From NCBI RefSeq assembly GCF_030816615.1, contig NZ_JAUSYD010000001.1:7276501-7340500 (forward strand): DNA of 64,000 bases. The letters are read 5' to 3'. A program made the position numbers and the translations under genes. The stretch comes from Streptomyces sp. B1I3. GTDB taxonomy: Bacteria > Actinomycetota > Actinomycetes > Streptomycetales > Streptomycetaceae. The stretch's first letter is position 1. Every line of letters begins with the position of its first letter. Positions 45,637 to 54,429 of the stretch are shown piece by piece. A model generated the notes under the pieces. The model was not told the DNA's origin, searched no databases, and saw nothing but the letters and a program-made list of their open reading frames with translations.

Positions 45637-46055
45637 TCAGCGGGAGAGCTGGGCGTGGATGGTTTTGCCGCCGGAGCTGGGGGCGATGGTCAGATGGTTG
45701 GTGAGGCGGCGGATCATGTGCCAGCCGAAGCCGCCGCTGTCGCCGCCCAGGTCGGGTTTGCGCTCGTGGGGGTGCGCCGGGTTCGAGTCGCTGACCGCGG
45801 CCGTGACCGTGTCAGGGCCGGCGGACAGTTCCAGGGTGTAGTGGCAGTGGCCGCCGCCGTGGCGTAGGGGTTGGTGACGAGTTCGGAGACCACCGGGACG
45901 AGGCTGTCCGCCATGTCCGGGCGGGGTGCCGGGGTGAGGCGGTCGGTGAAAGCGCGGGCGGCCCGGCGGGCCTGGCTGATGCCGGCCGAACTGTCGCCCC
46001 GATCCACGTTCGGTGCGGGAGGTGTCGGGGTGCTGGTGATCATCGTGCTGTTCAT
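45637..46055 (-). pseudogene. RsbW-like HATPase with single-base frameshift
   Basis: The N-terminal frame (MNSTMITSTPTPPAP, then ARRAARAFTDRLTPAPRPDM and PVVSELVTN) changes frame inside the ATP-binding N-box. One G appears lost near 45870, and LRHGGGHCHYTLELSAGPDT continues in the second frame, through GGDSGGFGWHMIRRLTNHLT (the G2 box) to the stop at 45637. Corrected, it is a normal ~140-aa anti-sigma-type kinase. It is divergent from the repeat array at 46326; a sequencing error is possible. Confidence 0.7.
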
Positions 46056-46231
46056 ACGCGTACACCCCGCCTGTGATCAGTTGTGCCGCTTGTGCCGTGA
46101 CGCCCCGCCTGCCCGATCCGGCGGCCCCTCACACCTCCCGATGGAGGTGCTCCGAGGCGGTTTCCCAACGATGTGGACCGCAGGACTTCGCTGTCAGTCC
46201 TCACAGGAAATCTGGCGTGGAGGAAGTAGAC

Positions 46232-46267
46232 ATGCGGGCGTTGCTGGGGTTAGTGTTTTCCCCGTAG
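46232..46267 (+). CDS. 11-codon leader ORF
   Basis: GGAGGAAG (46219-46226) lies five bases before ATG 46232, which opens a tiny ORF, MRALLGLVFSP, ending in TAG 46265-46267. The near-consensus Shine-Dalgarno makes chance unlikely. It sits just upstream of the 271-bp tandem array, with the MerR gene beyond, and could be a regulatory leader peptide. No function assigned. Confidence 0.4.
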   Translation: MRALLGLVFSP

Positions 46268-46325
46268 CCAAGAGGTCGAGCAGGCCCGGCAGAGATGAAC
46301 TGACGGGAAGCAGTACATGTAAGTG

Positions 46326-47119
46326 CAGGTCGGTGCGGTGGTGGAGTTCCGAAGCCAGGGTTTCGCAAGATGGTGACGGGACTGGCGACCGGACCGGGCG
46401 GCCCGCAGTGATCAGGGGCCGCCGTGAGCAGCGCCGCAGTGCACAAGTGCGGTCGGCAATACCAGTGGTCCCTCGGTAAAGGCGTCCGGTTGCGGCGCGC
46501 GTACCGGGAGGTTCGGCAGTGGGGTTCTAAGCCAGAGCAGATGCAGGACGGGCGACGGGGCTGGCTGCCGAAGAGTGACGCTTGACGCTTCATCAGGTCA
46601 CTAGCAGGTCGGTGCGGTGGTGGAGTTCCGAAGCCAGAGTGGTTGCAGGAAGGCGACGGGACTGGCCCCGGACCGGGTGGCCCGCAGTCATCAGGGGCCG
46701 CCGTGAGCAGTGCACGCGGCAGCAGTATGTGAGAGCAGTACCTCGGTAAAAGGCGTCCGGCCGCGGCGCGCGTACCGGGAGGTTCGGCAGTGGGGTTCTA
46801 AGCCAGAGCAGATGCAGGACGGGCGACGGGGCTGGCTGCCGAAGAGTGACGCTTGACGCTTCATCAGGTCACTAGCAGGTCGGTGCGGTGGTGGAGTTCC
46901 GAAGCCAGAGTGGTTGCAGGAAGGCGACGGGACTGGCCCCGGACCGGGTGGCCCGCAGTCATCAGGGGCCGCCGTGAGCAGTGCACGCGGCAGCAGTATG
47001 TGAGAGCAGTACCTCGGTAAAAGGCGTCCGGCCGCGGCGCGCGTACCGGGAGGTTCGGCAGTGGGGTTCCAAGCCAGAGCAGATGCAGGACGGGCGACGG
47101 GGCTGGCTGCCGAAGAGTG
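46326..47119 (+). repeat. three tandem 271-279 bp non-coding units with conserved hairpins
   Basis: Units at 46326-46604, 46605-46875 and 46876-47119 (the last diverges near its end). Each starts CAGGTCGGTGCGGTGGTGGA. Two inverted repeats recur. First, GGCGGCCC...GGGCCGCC at 46397-46404 and 46416-46423; in unit 2 it becomes GGTGGCCC (46676-46683), still pairable as G-U. Second, TTCGGCAG...CTGCCGAA at 46512/46565, 46783/46836 and 47054/47107. The period of 271 is not a multiple of three, and open frames on both strands break at unit boundaries, so it is probably non-coding. Units 2 and 3 are almost identical; unit 1 has diverged mainly between the hairpins. Confidence 0.85.
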
Positions 47120-47372
47120 GCGCTGTCGCAGGCCACCAGCAGTACCGCAGGACAAGTGATCGATGCAGAGGGAAAGAACGGAGGAGTTGAGCGCCATCAG
47201 GATCGCCCGGGTGAACGATATGGGCCCGGGTACCGCAGGACATCGTGAGTGAGGTGGTCTCCGGTCAAGCAACCGCGATCCCCGCAACCCCCGGACCTCT
47301 TCCCGGCAGGTATGCGGAAACACAGAGCCGGCGTAGCCGATGAAGGCCGGCTGATGGTGTAGCAGTTCCTTC

Positions 47373-47404
47373 GGGGCCCGGGTGCCAAGTGGCACCCGGG
47401 CCCC
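47373..47404 (+). terminator. perfect 14-bp hairpin, terminator or attenuator before MerR gene
   Basis: GGGGCCCGGGTGCC (47373-47386), loop AAGT, then the exact reverse complement (47391-47404). It ends 17 bases before the MerR Shine-Dalgarno. A smaller stem (AGCCGGC 47326-47332 with GCCGGCT 47346-47352) precedes it. The position suggests it stops or attenuates transcripts coming from the repeat array. Confidence 0.75.
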
Positions 47405-47433
47405 TCCAACGCGTGTTCCACAGGAAGGTACAG

Positions 47434-47772
47434 ATGACAGCAGACGACTCGTTCGGCCGCCTCGACGACGACGACTACCCCGCCTACACCATGGGCCGAG
47501 CCGCCGACATGCTCAACACCACCCAAGGCTTCCTCCGCGCCATCGGCGAACACCGGCTCATCACCCCGCTCCGCTCCCCAGGCGGCCACCGACGCTACTC
47601 CCGCTACCAGCTGCGTATCGCCGCCCGCGCCCGCGAACTCGTCGACGCCGGCACCCCGATCGAGGCCGCCTGCCGCATCGTCATCCTCGAAGACCAGCTC
47701 GAGGAAGCCCAGCGCATCAACGCCGAATCCCACCGAAGCAACAAACCGGCCAGCACACCCCCCGCGGCCTGA
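47434..47772 (+). CDS. MerR-family helix-turn-helix regulator
   Basis: A 112-aa protein with a MerR-type winged helix at residues ~12-75: YTMGRAADMLNTTQGFLRAI, then RSPGGHRRYSRYQLRIAARA. A helical tail follows (GTPIEAACRIVILEDQLEEA) with no effector domain. It is the short type common in Streptomyces, reminiscent of BldC-like regulators but with the MerR coiled helix. ATG 47434 follows AGGAAGG by five bases. The upstream hairpin and repeat array imply unusual control of its expression. Confidence 0.85.
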   Translation: MTADDSFGRLDDDDYPAYTMGRAADMLNTTQGFLRAIGEHRLITPLRSPGGHRRYSRYQLRIAARARELVDAGTPIEAACRIVILEDQLEEAQRINAESHRSNKPASTPPAA

Positions 47773-48170
47773 AGCCCGGCGCGCGCAGGGACCCCGGCCG
47801 CCCGCACGCCCACCGGCCGGTGATCAAGAGCCAGCGCTCGCGCTCGCACTGCTGATGAGGGCATCCGCCGCCCGCCGGCCGCAGACGAACCGCCGTCGGC
47901 GAACTGGGAAATGCACCGCAGCCTGACGGCAGCGCTCCCCGCTGCTGGCCCTGCCAAGGACGCAATCGTCCGAGCAGATGTCCGACCGGGAGCGCCTGGC
48001 CGCGGGGATGGCGGTGTCATCACGACCACTGGTTTTGTTCACTTGCAGCGGTTCTGGCTCAGGTTCTGTGGTGCGTGCACGCTGAGTGACAGGTGAGGTT
48101 GTCTGGGCACCTTGGGAAGTTGCCTGAAAACGGCCAGTGGCTGGTGCGGTGCGGCTGACAGTTCGGGTCC
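47773..48170. other. no supportable gene
   Basis: About 400 bases between the MerR gene and the ISL3-like scar. Open frames on either strand lack ribosome-binding sites and motifs. The last ~120 bases may be the left end of the ISL3 element, but I cannot define its terminal repeat. Confidence 0.35.
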
Positions 48171-48340
48171 GTGAAAGAACTCGTGCTCCGGTTGAAGGAA
48201 CTGTTGCTGCCGTCCGTCGGCGATGTCGTGGTGCTGTCGGTGGACGTGAACATCGAGACAGTGCGTGTTGACGTGTGTTGCACTGCGGCGGGCGCCAGGT
48301 GCCCGGCGTGCGGGACATGGTCGAGTCGTGTTCACGGCCA
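48171..48340 (+). pseudogene. ISL3-family transposase N-terminal fragment
   Basis: From GTG 48171 the frame reads MKELVLRLKELLLPSVGDVV and then VDVCCTAAGARCPACGTWSS RVHG (read without the break). The CPACG-type zinc knuckle followed by S-RVHG is the N-terminal signature of ISL3 transposases. After RVHG the match ends and the frame carries unrelated residues to 48623. The DDE domain is absent. Confidence 0.6.
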
Positions 48341-49105
48341 GCGTGGCCACGAGCGGTTCGACGGACACCAGCCGATGCCGGACACCGGCTCCTGGCTCAC
48401 GCTTCATGGCCCTGCCGCGAGCTTCGTGACGACGCCCCTCGACCACGGCCTGCCTCGGGCTGGCCAACTCCTCAACCAGGGACGCGAGATGCCCCAGGAG
48501 GCCCCTGTGAACACCGGATGCGCGAGAACCGTCCGACTGACCATGAGCGCCACATCCGGATCATGCCACCCACCAGCAAGAACACCTCACCCGCAATCCC
48601 GCAATCACGCACCACCTCGTTGACCAACTGAGATGTCTCGACCACGTCTGTTGCGTGCGACATACCGTCCTCTTTGGCGGGGGATCATTGTCCGTCCCGG
48701 CACACAGCGCAACGGCCGGGGAAAGTTGCTGCCGCCCGGGGAGCTGCTTGACAGCTTCGCACCCGGTCATGGGCTGTGCCGACCACGGCAGGGTCTTGGT
48801 GTGGGCCTCGTACTCCGTGTGCCCCTGTTTCCGGCCGATCTGCGTGGCACGAGGGCGACTACGACGGTCGCGGCTGTCAGCGGCGGTGTGTCGTCATGAT
48901 TCTGGGCGGTGGTCTTGATACCTCGCTCACCTGTGTGCCTGGGGTGTGCATTGCGTATGCCTCTCGTGCGCTTGGTGAGGAGGACCGGGCAGGGAGAGCG
49001 ACAGGGTGTTACCGAGGCCGGGAAGACTCAGAGGGGTGAGTAGGCTGCTTGAGGCGTCAGCTGTCTGGCAGTCGCTTTTCCGGGGGGGAAAATGAGACGA
49101 GGCCT
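48341..49105. other. no supportable gene
   Basis: Scrambled accessory DNA between the ISL3 scar and the phosphatase gene. One minus-strand frame (48663 downward, starting MSHATDVVETSQLVNEVVRD) has plausible composition for 35 codons but no continuation. GC content drops slightly near 48900-49080. No repeats seen. Confidence 0.35.
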
Positions 49106-50554
49106 ATGTCCGATCAAGCCAGTGAGCCTGTTATAACACCGAGCGGGCCTTCGCCTGCGGTGTCGGCGGAGGCGGCGCGGATGGCGGCGGTGCGCCGCTA
49201 TGACATTCTCGACACCCCACCCGACGGCGCCTACGACCGGGTCGCGGCGCTGGCCGCGCGTCTGTTCGACATGCCGGTGGCGACCGTGACGATCGTGGAC
49301 GAGGACCGGATCTGGTTCAAGGCCGCGCACGGTCTGGACGGTGTCACCCAGATCGGCCGGGACCCCGGTCTGTGCGGTTCGGCGGTGCTCCGGGATGACA
49401 CCACGGTCATCCCCGACACCCTGGCCGATCCGGTCGCCCGCTCCAACCCCCTGGTCGCCGGTCCGATGGGGGTGCGGTTTTATGCCGCTGCCCCGATCAT
49501 CACCGCCGACGGGCATCGCCTGGGCACGGTCAATGTCCTGGACACCCGCCCCCGCGAGCTGGACGAGGCGGATGCCGACACCCTGGCGGATCTGGCGGCG
49601 ATGGTGCGTGACCAGCTGGAGCTGCGACTGTCCGCACTGAATGCGGTGCGCGCCGAGCAGGAACGGCGCCAGGTGGAGGCGGAGGCGCGCCGGCGCGCTG
49701 AGCGGGACAAGGCGGCGATCACGGAGTTCGCTTCCACTTTGCAGCGGACTCTGGTGCCTCCTGCGCTGCCGGCGGTGCCCGGGCTGGAGCTGGCGTGTCA
49801 CTACAAGACCGCTTCCCCTCAGGAAGTGGGCGGGGATTTCTACGATGTCTTTCCCGTCGGCGGAGGCCGGTGGGCGTTCTTCCTGGGTGATGTGTGCGGC
49901 AAGGGTGCCGAAGCCGCCTCGATCACCTCGCTGACCCGCTACACGCTGCGGGCCGCGGCCTTGGTCGACGCCGACCCGACGGCTGCTTTGCAGGCGCTGA
50001 ACACCGCACTGCTGCTGGACGCCGCAGTCGGCACCCGTTTCTGCACCGCCGTCATCGGTATGATCGAACCGTCCGCGGACGGCAGCTTCACCGTCAAGGT
50101 CGCCACCGGCGGCCACCCTCCCGCCTACCACCTCAGCCCCATCGAGGGTGCCGGTGTGCGGGTCGAGGAGGTCCGTGCCAAGGGAGGCATGTTGGTCGGC
50201 GCGTTCGCCGAAGCCACCTTCGCCTCACGCACCCTCCATCTCGAGCCCGGACAAGGACTGCTGCTGTATACCGACGGGCTGACCGAGGCCCGCACCGCAG
50301 CCGGCGAGATGCTCACCGAAGACGGACTGGCGGCCTTCCTGGCCAAACGCCCCCGGCCCATCAGCGCCGTCGCCCTCATCGAGGACACCGTGGCACTGCT
50401 GGACACCCTGCCCGACACCGAACGCGACGACGTTGCCGTGCTGGCCCTGTCCGTTCCCACCGCCGACGCCGCACCCATGGGCATCACCGCCACCGCCCAT
50501 AGCGCCGCCGCCCCCGCCGGCAACTTCGTCGGACAGGAGAACCGACGCTCATGA
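49106..50554 (+). CDS. GAF-SpoIIE-type serine phosphatase
   Basis: A 482-aa PP2C/SpoIIE-family phosphatase. A GAF sensor domain spans ~20-170 (AVRRYDILDTPPDGAYDRVA, GVRFYAAAPIITADGHRLGT), then a coiled linker (AVRAEQERRQVEAEARRRAE), then the PP2C domain. The latter has TASPQEVGGDFYDVF and FFLGDVCGKGAEAA (metal Asp residues), ATGGHPPAY and LLYTDGLTEA, with a final DDVAVLAL. It dephosphorylates STAS antagonists, and its stop overlaps the STAS gene by four bases, so the substrate is probably that protein. ATG 49106 is the best start available. Confidence 0.9.
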   Translation: MSDQASEPVITPSGPSPAVSAEAARMAAVRRYDILDTPPDGAYDRVAALAARLFDMPVATVTIVDEDRIWFKAAHGLDGVTQIGRDPGLCGSAVLRDDTTVIPDTLADPVARSNPLVAGPMGVRFYAAAPIITADGHRLGTVNVLDTRPRELDEADADTLADLAAMVRDQLELRLSALNAVRAEQERRQVEAEARRRAERDKAAITEFASTLQRTLVPPALPAVPGLELACHYKTASPQEVGGDFYDVFPVGGGRWAFFLGDVCGKGAEAASITSLTRYTLRAAALVDADPTAALQALNTALLLDAAVGTRFCTAVIGMIEPSADGSFTVKVATGGHPPAYHLSPIEGAGVRVEEVRAKGGMLVGAFAEATFASRTLHLEPGQGLLLYTDGLTEARTAAGEMLTEDGLAAFLAKRPRPISAVALIEDTVALLDTLPDTERDDVAVLALSVPTADAAPMGITATAHSAAAPAGNFVGQENRRS

Positions 50555-50919
50555 CCGCCGCATTCCACCTCGACGTCACGCACACGCACGGCACCCGAGC
50601 AGTCATTGCCCTGACCGGTGAATTCGATGTCGCCACAGCCCCCCTCGTACGCGCCCGCGCGCTGGAGCTAATCGCAAGCGACCACCCCGACCTGATCACC
50701 GACCTGACAGGTGTCACCTTCTGCGACTCTTCCGGCCTCGGGGCTCTGGTCGGTATCTGGCGCTGCGCCAAAGACGCCGGCGGCTCGCTGATCCTGGCCG
50801 CTGTCCCCGATCGCCTGGGACGTCTGCTGCACACCACCGGAATGGACAGTCTGCTGCCCACCTACCCCAGCGTCGGTGCCGCCTTGAGCACGCACCACAA
50901 CGACCGCACCACCGCCTGA
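50551..50919 (+). CDS. STAS-domain anti-sigma factor antagonist
   Basis: A 122-aa SpoIIAA/RsbV-like protein. ALTGEFDVATAPLVRARAL is followed by the phosphorylation site TFCDSSGLGALVGIWRCAKD, with Ser in DSSGLGAL. Dephosphorylated, it should bind and sequester an RsbW-type kinase and so free a sigma factor. Coupled by ATGA overlap to the phosphatase. The nearest HATPase gene is a pseudogene at 45637; an intact one is at 22622 and others presumably lie elsewhere. Confidence 0.88.
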   Translation: MTAAFHLDVTHTHGTRAVIALTGEFDVATAPLVRARALELIASDHPDLITDLTGVTFCDSSGLGALVGIWRCAKDAGGSLILAAVPDRLGRLLHTTGMDSLLPTYPSVGAALSTHHNDRTTA

Positions 50920-50994
50920 CCCAAGCAGAGCAGCCCTGCCCCCTTTACCGCCCAGCTAGAGCGCTGATGCTGTTGACGCATCCGGGGGCGCGTG

Positions 50995-51036
50995 ACGTCG
51001 TTCTCCAGAACCCGGTCGGGTCCTGGAGAACGACGT
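50995..51036. terminator. 14-bp-stem hairpin after the STAS gene
   Basis: ACGTCGTTCTCCAG (50995-51008), a 14-base loop that itself contains CCGGTCGG, then the exact reverse complement (51023-51036). Probable terminator of the phosphatase/STAS operon. Confidence 0.75.
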
Positions 51037-51639
51037 TGTCGCATGGGTGCGGGCACCGCTTCGCCGCGCTGGACGGCCCGGCCGGGTGCTGGGCTGGGTC
51101 GCCGCGTCGAAGGTGTCCGACCGGTGCGCGTGTACGGGCATGGTCGAGTGCTCCGTCTACGTCCGTCCCGACGCCCGCGGCTGGAACGTCGCCTCTGCCC
51201 GAGCTGGTCGTCCCGACGGAGGCGGCGGGGATCTGGACGATCCGGTCCGGGATCTTCCCCGAGAACGCCGCCAGCCTCGTCGTCCAGGCGCGGGCCGGGT
51301 TCAGGGGGATCGGCACCCATGAGTGGATCGGTCGGCACCGAGGTGTATGGCGGAACGTGGTGTTCGTCGAGCACCGCAGCACGACTGTGGTGTAACCGGT
51401 CTGCTCCCGGGGCCAGACGAGGGGGCGGTCTCGGTCCTGGGTGACGGCCGAGCTGTCCTCGGCGGTGTGGTTCCACAGCGCGCGGGAGATCCGCAGGTCT
51501 TCCTCGGGCAGCTCCAAGTCGCCGTGGACGTGGACGGTGCTGGTGTCCCAGGGGCGACGCCCGTCGCGGCGGAAGGTGAGCATGATGCCGAGCGCGGAGG
51601 ATTCCTCGGCCCTGCTGGTTCGTGAGGTCACCTCGTGGT
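51037..51639. other. no assignable gene; possible minus-strand remnant
   Basis: A minus-strand frame (within 51200-51630) reads ALGIMLTFRRDGRRPWDTST, then HGDLELPEEDLRISRALWNH. It looks more coding-like than noise, but has no start, no known motif and merges into the ligase remnant. Plus-strand frames are unconvincing. Confidence 0.3.
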
Positions 51640-52035
51640 GGCCAGTGCTGGGCGGCCGTGCGGTCCTCTGTGGCCGGCACGGGCTGGAGGGGAGGGCCGA
51701 TATCGGAGAGCAGGCCCAGAGGAGCTCCCGGCGCTGGGTGTACGGGAGCCCGCGGGTGTCCCCGATCTCCCCGATCGAGGGTCGGGATGATGCAGGACGT
51801 CCCAACAGGGGGTGCTGGGAGGTCAGGGTCCGGGCCCGGGGTTGGTGATGATGCTGCTTGGACTGCACGGCGCCGAAGTCGAGGCAGGCGCCACGCCATA
51901 CGACGGCTTCGCCGTCCAGGACGGTGGCCGGGCCGAGCTCCATCCTGCCAGGGCCAGGTCCATCCAGTTCGAGGTGACGACCCTCCCGGACCGCGCGTAC
52001 GGAATCACCGAGTCGTTCGTCCGGCGCATGATCAC
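51640..52035 (-). pseudogene. ATP-dependent DNA ligase, middle fragment
   Basis: Pieces in alternating frames: RRTNDSVIPYARSGRVVTSN and WMDLALAG, then ELGPATVLDGEAVVWRGACL and DFGAVQSK, then RGLPYTQRRELL, then SDIGPPLQPVPATEDRTAAQ. In order they match the nucleotidyltransferase domain of streptomycete ATP-dependent DNA ligases, downstream of the catalytic lysine. Frameshifts separate them, and the C-terminus is missing. The matching N-terminal piece, with the lysine motif, is at 53645. Confidence 0.6.
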
Positions 52036-52257
52036 CTGTGACCGTCGTTCTCCAGACTTTGCCGTGGCTCATGAGACACGGGCCCGTCGAAACGGCCGTG
52101 GGCGTCTCATCTCTGGCTGTCGGGCGTGGGATACGGCCAAACAGACCCGCGGCCAGCTTCTCACCTTCCGTTGTCACTTACCGTTACCGGCCACAAGTTG
52201 ACGCTCGCCGTGGAGGTCCCCATGCTGATGGGAGGGGCCGTGTAAGGGGCCGTAGTC

Positions 52258-53493
52258 GTGAGTGGTGGGCAGAGTGAGCTTCCCCGGCTGCTGACGGCAG
52301 CGGAGTCGGCGGCGCCGGTGGAAGCCGTCGACGTGATCGCGGAGGACCTGCGGCGGCGGTTCGGGGCCAGGCGGGTCTCTTTCCTCATTGTGGACCTGAC
52401 GGGGAAAGCGGTGGCCCGGCTGTATACCGCCGGTGCCGCGGAGGGCGGGCGGGAGGCGGAGCGGATCCCTTTGTCGGGAAGCGTCTACGAGGAAGTGGTC
52501 CGTACCCAGCGGCTGTATCAGGAAGCGGTGGGCCAGGGACAGCGTGTGATCGTGCCGGTCACCAACCGGGGGGACGCGATCGGGCTGCTGGAACTGCTCC
52601 TGCCGGCCGTCCCCGGTGAGGACGTCCTTGACGCGGTCGGGGAAGTGGCGCACATCCTGGCCTACATCGTGATCGCCAACGGCCGCTTCACCGACCTCTA
52701 CACCTGGGGCAAACGCTCCGTCCCCCCTACCTTGGCGGCAGAGATCCAGTACCAGCTGCTGCCCCCGTCGCTGTCGTGCGAGGCCGCACAGTTCACTCTG
52801 TGCGGGAATCTGGAGCCCTCCGAAAACCTCAGCGGCGACACCTTCGACTACACCCTGGACCGCGACACCCTGCACCTGTCGGTGACCGACCCCATGGGCC
52901 ACGACATCGACGCCGCCCTGGCCGCCACGGTCTTGGTGGGCGCCCTGCGCGGCGCCCGCCGCGCAGGGGCCGGCCTGGCCGAGCAGGCCCAACGGGCCGA
53001 TCAGGCACTGGCCGCCCACGGACGCGGACACGCCACCGGCCAGCTGCTACGTATCAACCTCCACAGCGGGCGGGCCCAGCTCGTCAACGCCGGACACCCC
53101 TGGCCACTACGCATGCGCGAGGGGACTGCGGAGACGATCACCTGTGAGGTGGACCATCCCTTCGGGCTGGCCGTATCCACCACCTCCCACCCCTACCGCA
53201 TTCAAGACATCGATCTGCGCCCCGGTGACCGTCTGCTCATGCTCACCGACGGCATGCTCGAACGTCATGGGGAAAAAGTCGACCTGCCCGCCCTGCTGAA
53301 GCGCACCCGGGGTCTGCATCCGCGGGAGGCCGCGCTGACGCTGACGTCCGCAGTCCGGGACGTCGCCGGCGGTCGGCTCGAGGACGACGCCACCGTGATG
53401 TGCCTGGACTGGCACGGCCCCCAGGAGACCCATCGGCACGTCAGCTCCGGGGCGGACACTCAGCAAGCATCAGACGGTCGCATGAGGCATTAG
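52258..53493 (+). CDS. GAF-like SpoIIE-type phosphatase
   Basis: A 411-aa second SpoIIE-family phosphatase. The N-terminal ~160 residues form a GAF-like sensor (AEDLRRRFGARRVSFLIVDL, RIPLSGSVYEEVVRTQRLYQ). The catalytic part has SENLSGDTFDYTL (normally GGDFYD), VTDPMGHDIDAALAATVLVG, VNAGHPWPLRMREG, RLLMLTDGMLERHG and EDDATVMCLDW. All metal-binding Asp positions seem present. GTG 52258 is the start. It lies alone, on the opposite strand to two fragments of a split ligase gene on either side. Confidence 0.88.
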   Translation: MSGGQSELPRLLTAAESAAPVEAVDVIAEDLRRRFGARRVSFLIVDLTGKAVARLYTAGAAEGGREAERIPLSGSVYEEVVRTQRLYQEAVGQGQRVIVPVTNRGDAIGLLELLLPAVPGEDVLDAVGEVAHILAYIVIANGRFTDLYTWGKRSVPPTLAAEIQYQLLPPSLSCEAAQFTLCGNLEPSENLSGDTFDYTLDRDTLHLSVTDPMGHDIDAALAATVLVGALRGARRAGAGLAEQAQRADQALAAHGRGHATGQLLRINLHSGRAQLVNAGHPWPLRMREGTAETITCEVDHPFGLAVSTTSHPYRIQDIDLRPGDRLLMLTDGMLERHGEKVDLPALLKRTRGLHPREAALTLTSAVRDVAGGRLEDDATVMCLDWHGPQETHRHVSSGADTQQASDGRMRH

Positions 53494-53644
53494 CCGTCCC
53501 CAGGCGCTCTTCTGAACGGTGTCAGACGGCCAGTGAGTAGCTCTCGCGCCTTGCTTTGCCCCTGGATACGTGGGTCCTCACACTTCCCCGGTCCCGACGG
53601 GCGAATCTGAGAATTGTCCGAATGAGACATCGCGACGTGTTCGG

Positions 53645-53770
53645 AGAACCGTCGAACTTGGGCTCGAACCAGTGCCTCGGCCCGGTGGGCAGCGCGGGGA
53701 CGGCCTTGGCCAGCGCGATATCGAAGGGCTCCACACCTCCGACACTGCGCCGTCCACGGGTCGCAGGCAC
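53645..53770 (-). pseudogene. ATP-dependent DNA ligase, N-terminal fragment
   Basis: The minus-strand frame reads VEPFDIALAKAVPALPTGPR then HWFEPKFDG, the nucleotide-binding motif with the lysine (E-x-K-x-DG) that forms the ligase-AMP adduct. The similarity ends abruptly after FDG at ~53645. The next part of the protein is found 1.6 kb away at 51640-52035. Confidence 0.6.
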
Positions 53771-54429
53771 CCTGGGGCCGCCATCCGGACGGCGGCCCCA
53801 GGGTGCTGACTCTCGTTTCACTGTGCTGGGCATTCTCACGCGGCGCCCGCCGTCGTCTCCCCACGTGCTGAGGAAGCACTGCTCAGATCCCCGGACGCCA
53901 GAGCGAGAACGTGCTCAGGCGATGAAGCGGAAGCCAGCACCCGGGAGCGGCCGGGCTCTCGTACGGTGGGGCCATGGGCAGCCCTCCGTCGTCGGACCTC
54001 CCGTCACCCGATGCGGCGCCACGCGTCGACGTGGCCCTCCCGGACGGGCAGCAGTTCTCTGGGGAGGATAGTTGTGGCGCGAGGCGAGTTAGAAGTCATC
54101 TCAACTGGTTGGGTAGGCTGCTGGCCATGGTGGGGATTGTTGAACGGCTGGTGCCGGATGGCAAGCGTGATGAACGGGCGGTGCATGTGCCTACCGTGAC
54201 CGAGGAGAGGGCCTTGCGCCCTGTGGCGCGCGGTATGTCACTCGTGCGAGTAGGCGGCGCGCATTTCGCCCAGGGGCGAGCATCCGTCCGCCGGCCTTCA
54301 GGCCAGAACCACCAGGTGTACCCAGACGGTGGGGCAGATTGCTCGCCGTACCGATTGCGGACACTCAGACGCCCAGCAATCTAGCGAATTGCGTGCCTGC
54401 AATGCAGCCCACACATTTCATCAATGAGC
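53771..54429. other. no supportable gene
   Basis: Accessory DNA between ligase and transposase fragments. A plus-strand frame from 53974 (MGSPPSSDLPSPDAAPRVDV) has weak coding character and continues to 54384 without recognisable motifs. No strong ribosome-binding site precedes it. Confidence 0.35.

Noticed and set aside
46326..47119. CRISPR, tRNA or rRNA locus
   Set aside because: Units are ~271 bp without short repeat/spacer structure. I could not fold a tRNA cloverleaf or see rRNA motifs.
46326..47119. Retron or group II intron RNA
   Set aside because: No reverse transcriptase gene lies nearby and I see no domain V-type hairpin; the RNA idea is kept without a class name.
46691..47395. 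A 234-codon minus-strand open frame over the repeat array
   Set aside because: It exists only because the 271-bp unit lacks stops in those frames. The repeated residues change frame between units, there is no ribosome-binding site and the composition (Pro/Arg/His/Cys) is noise-like.
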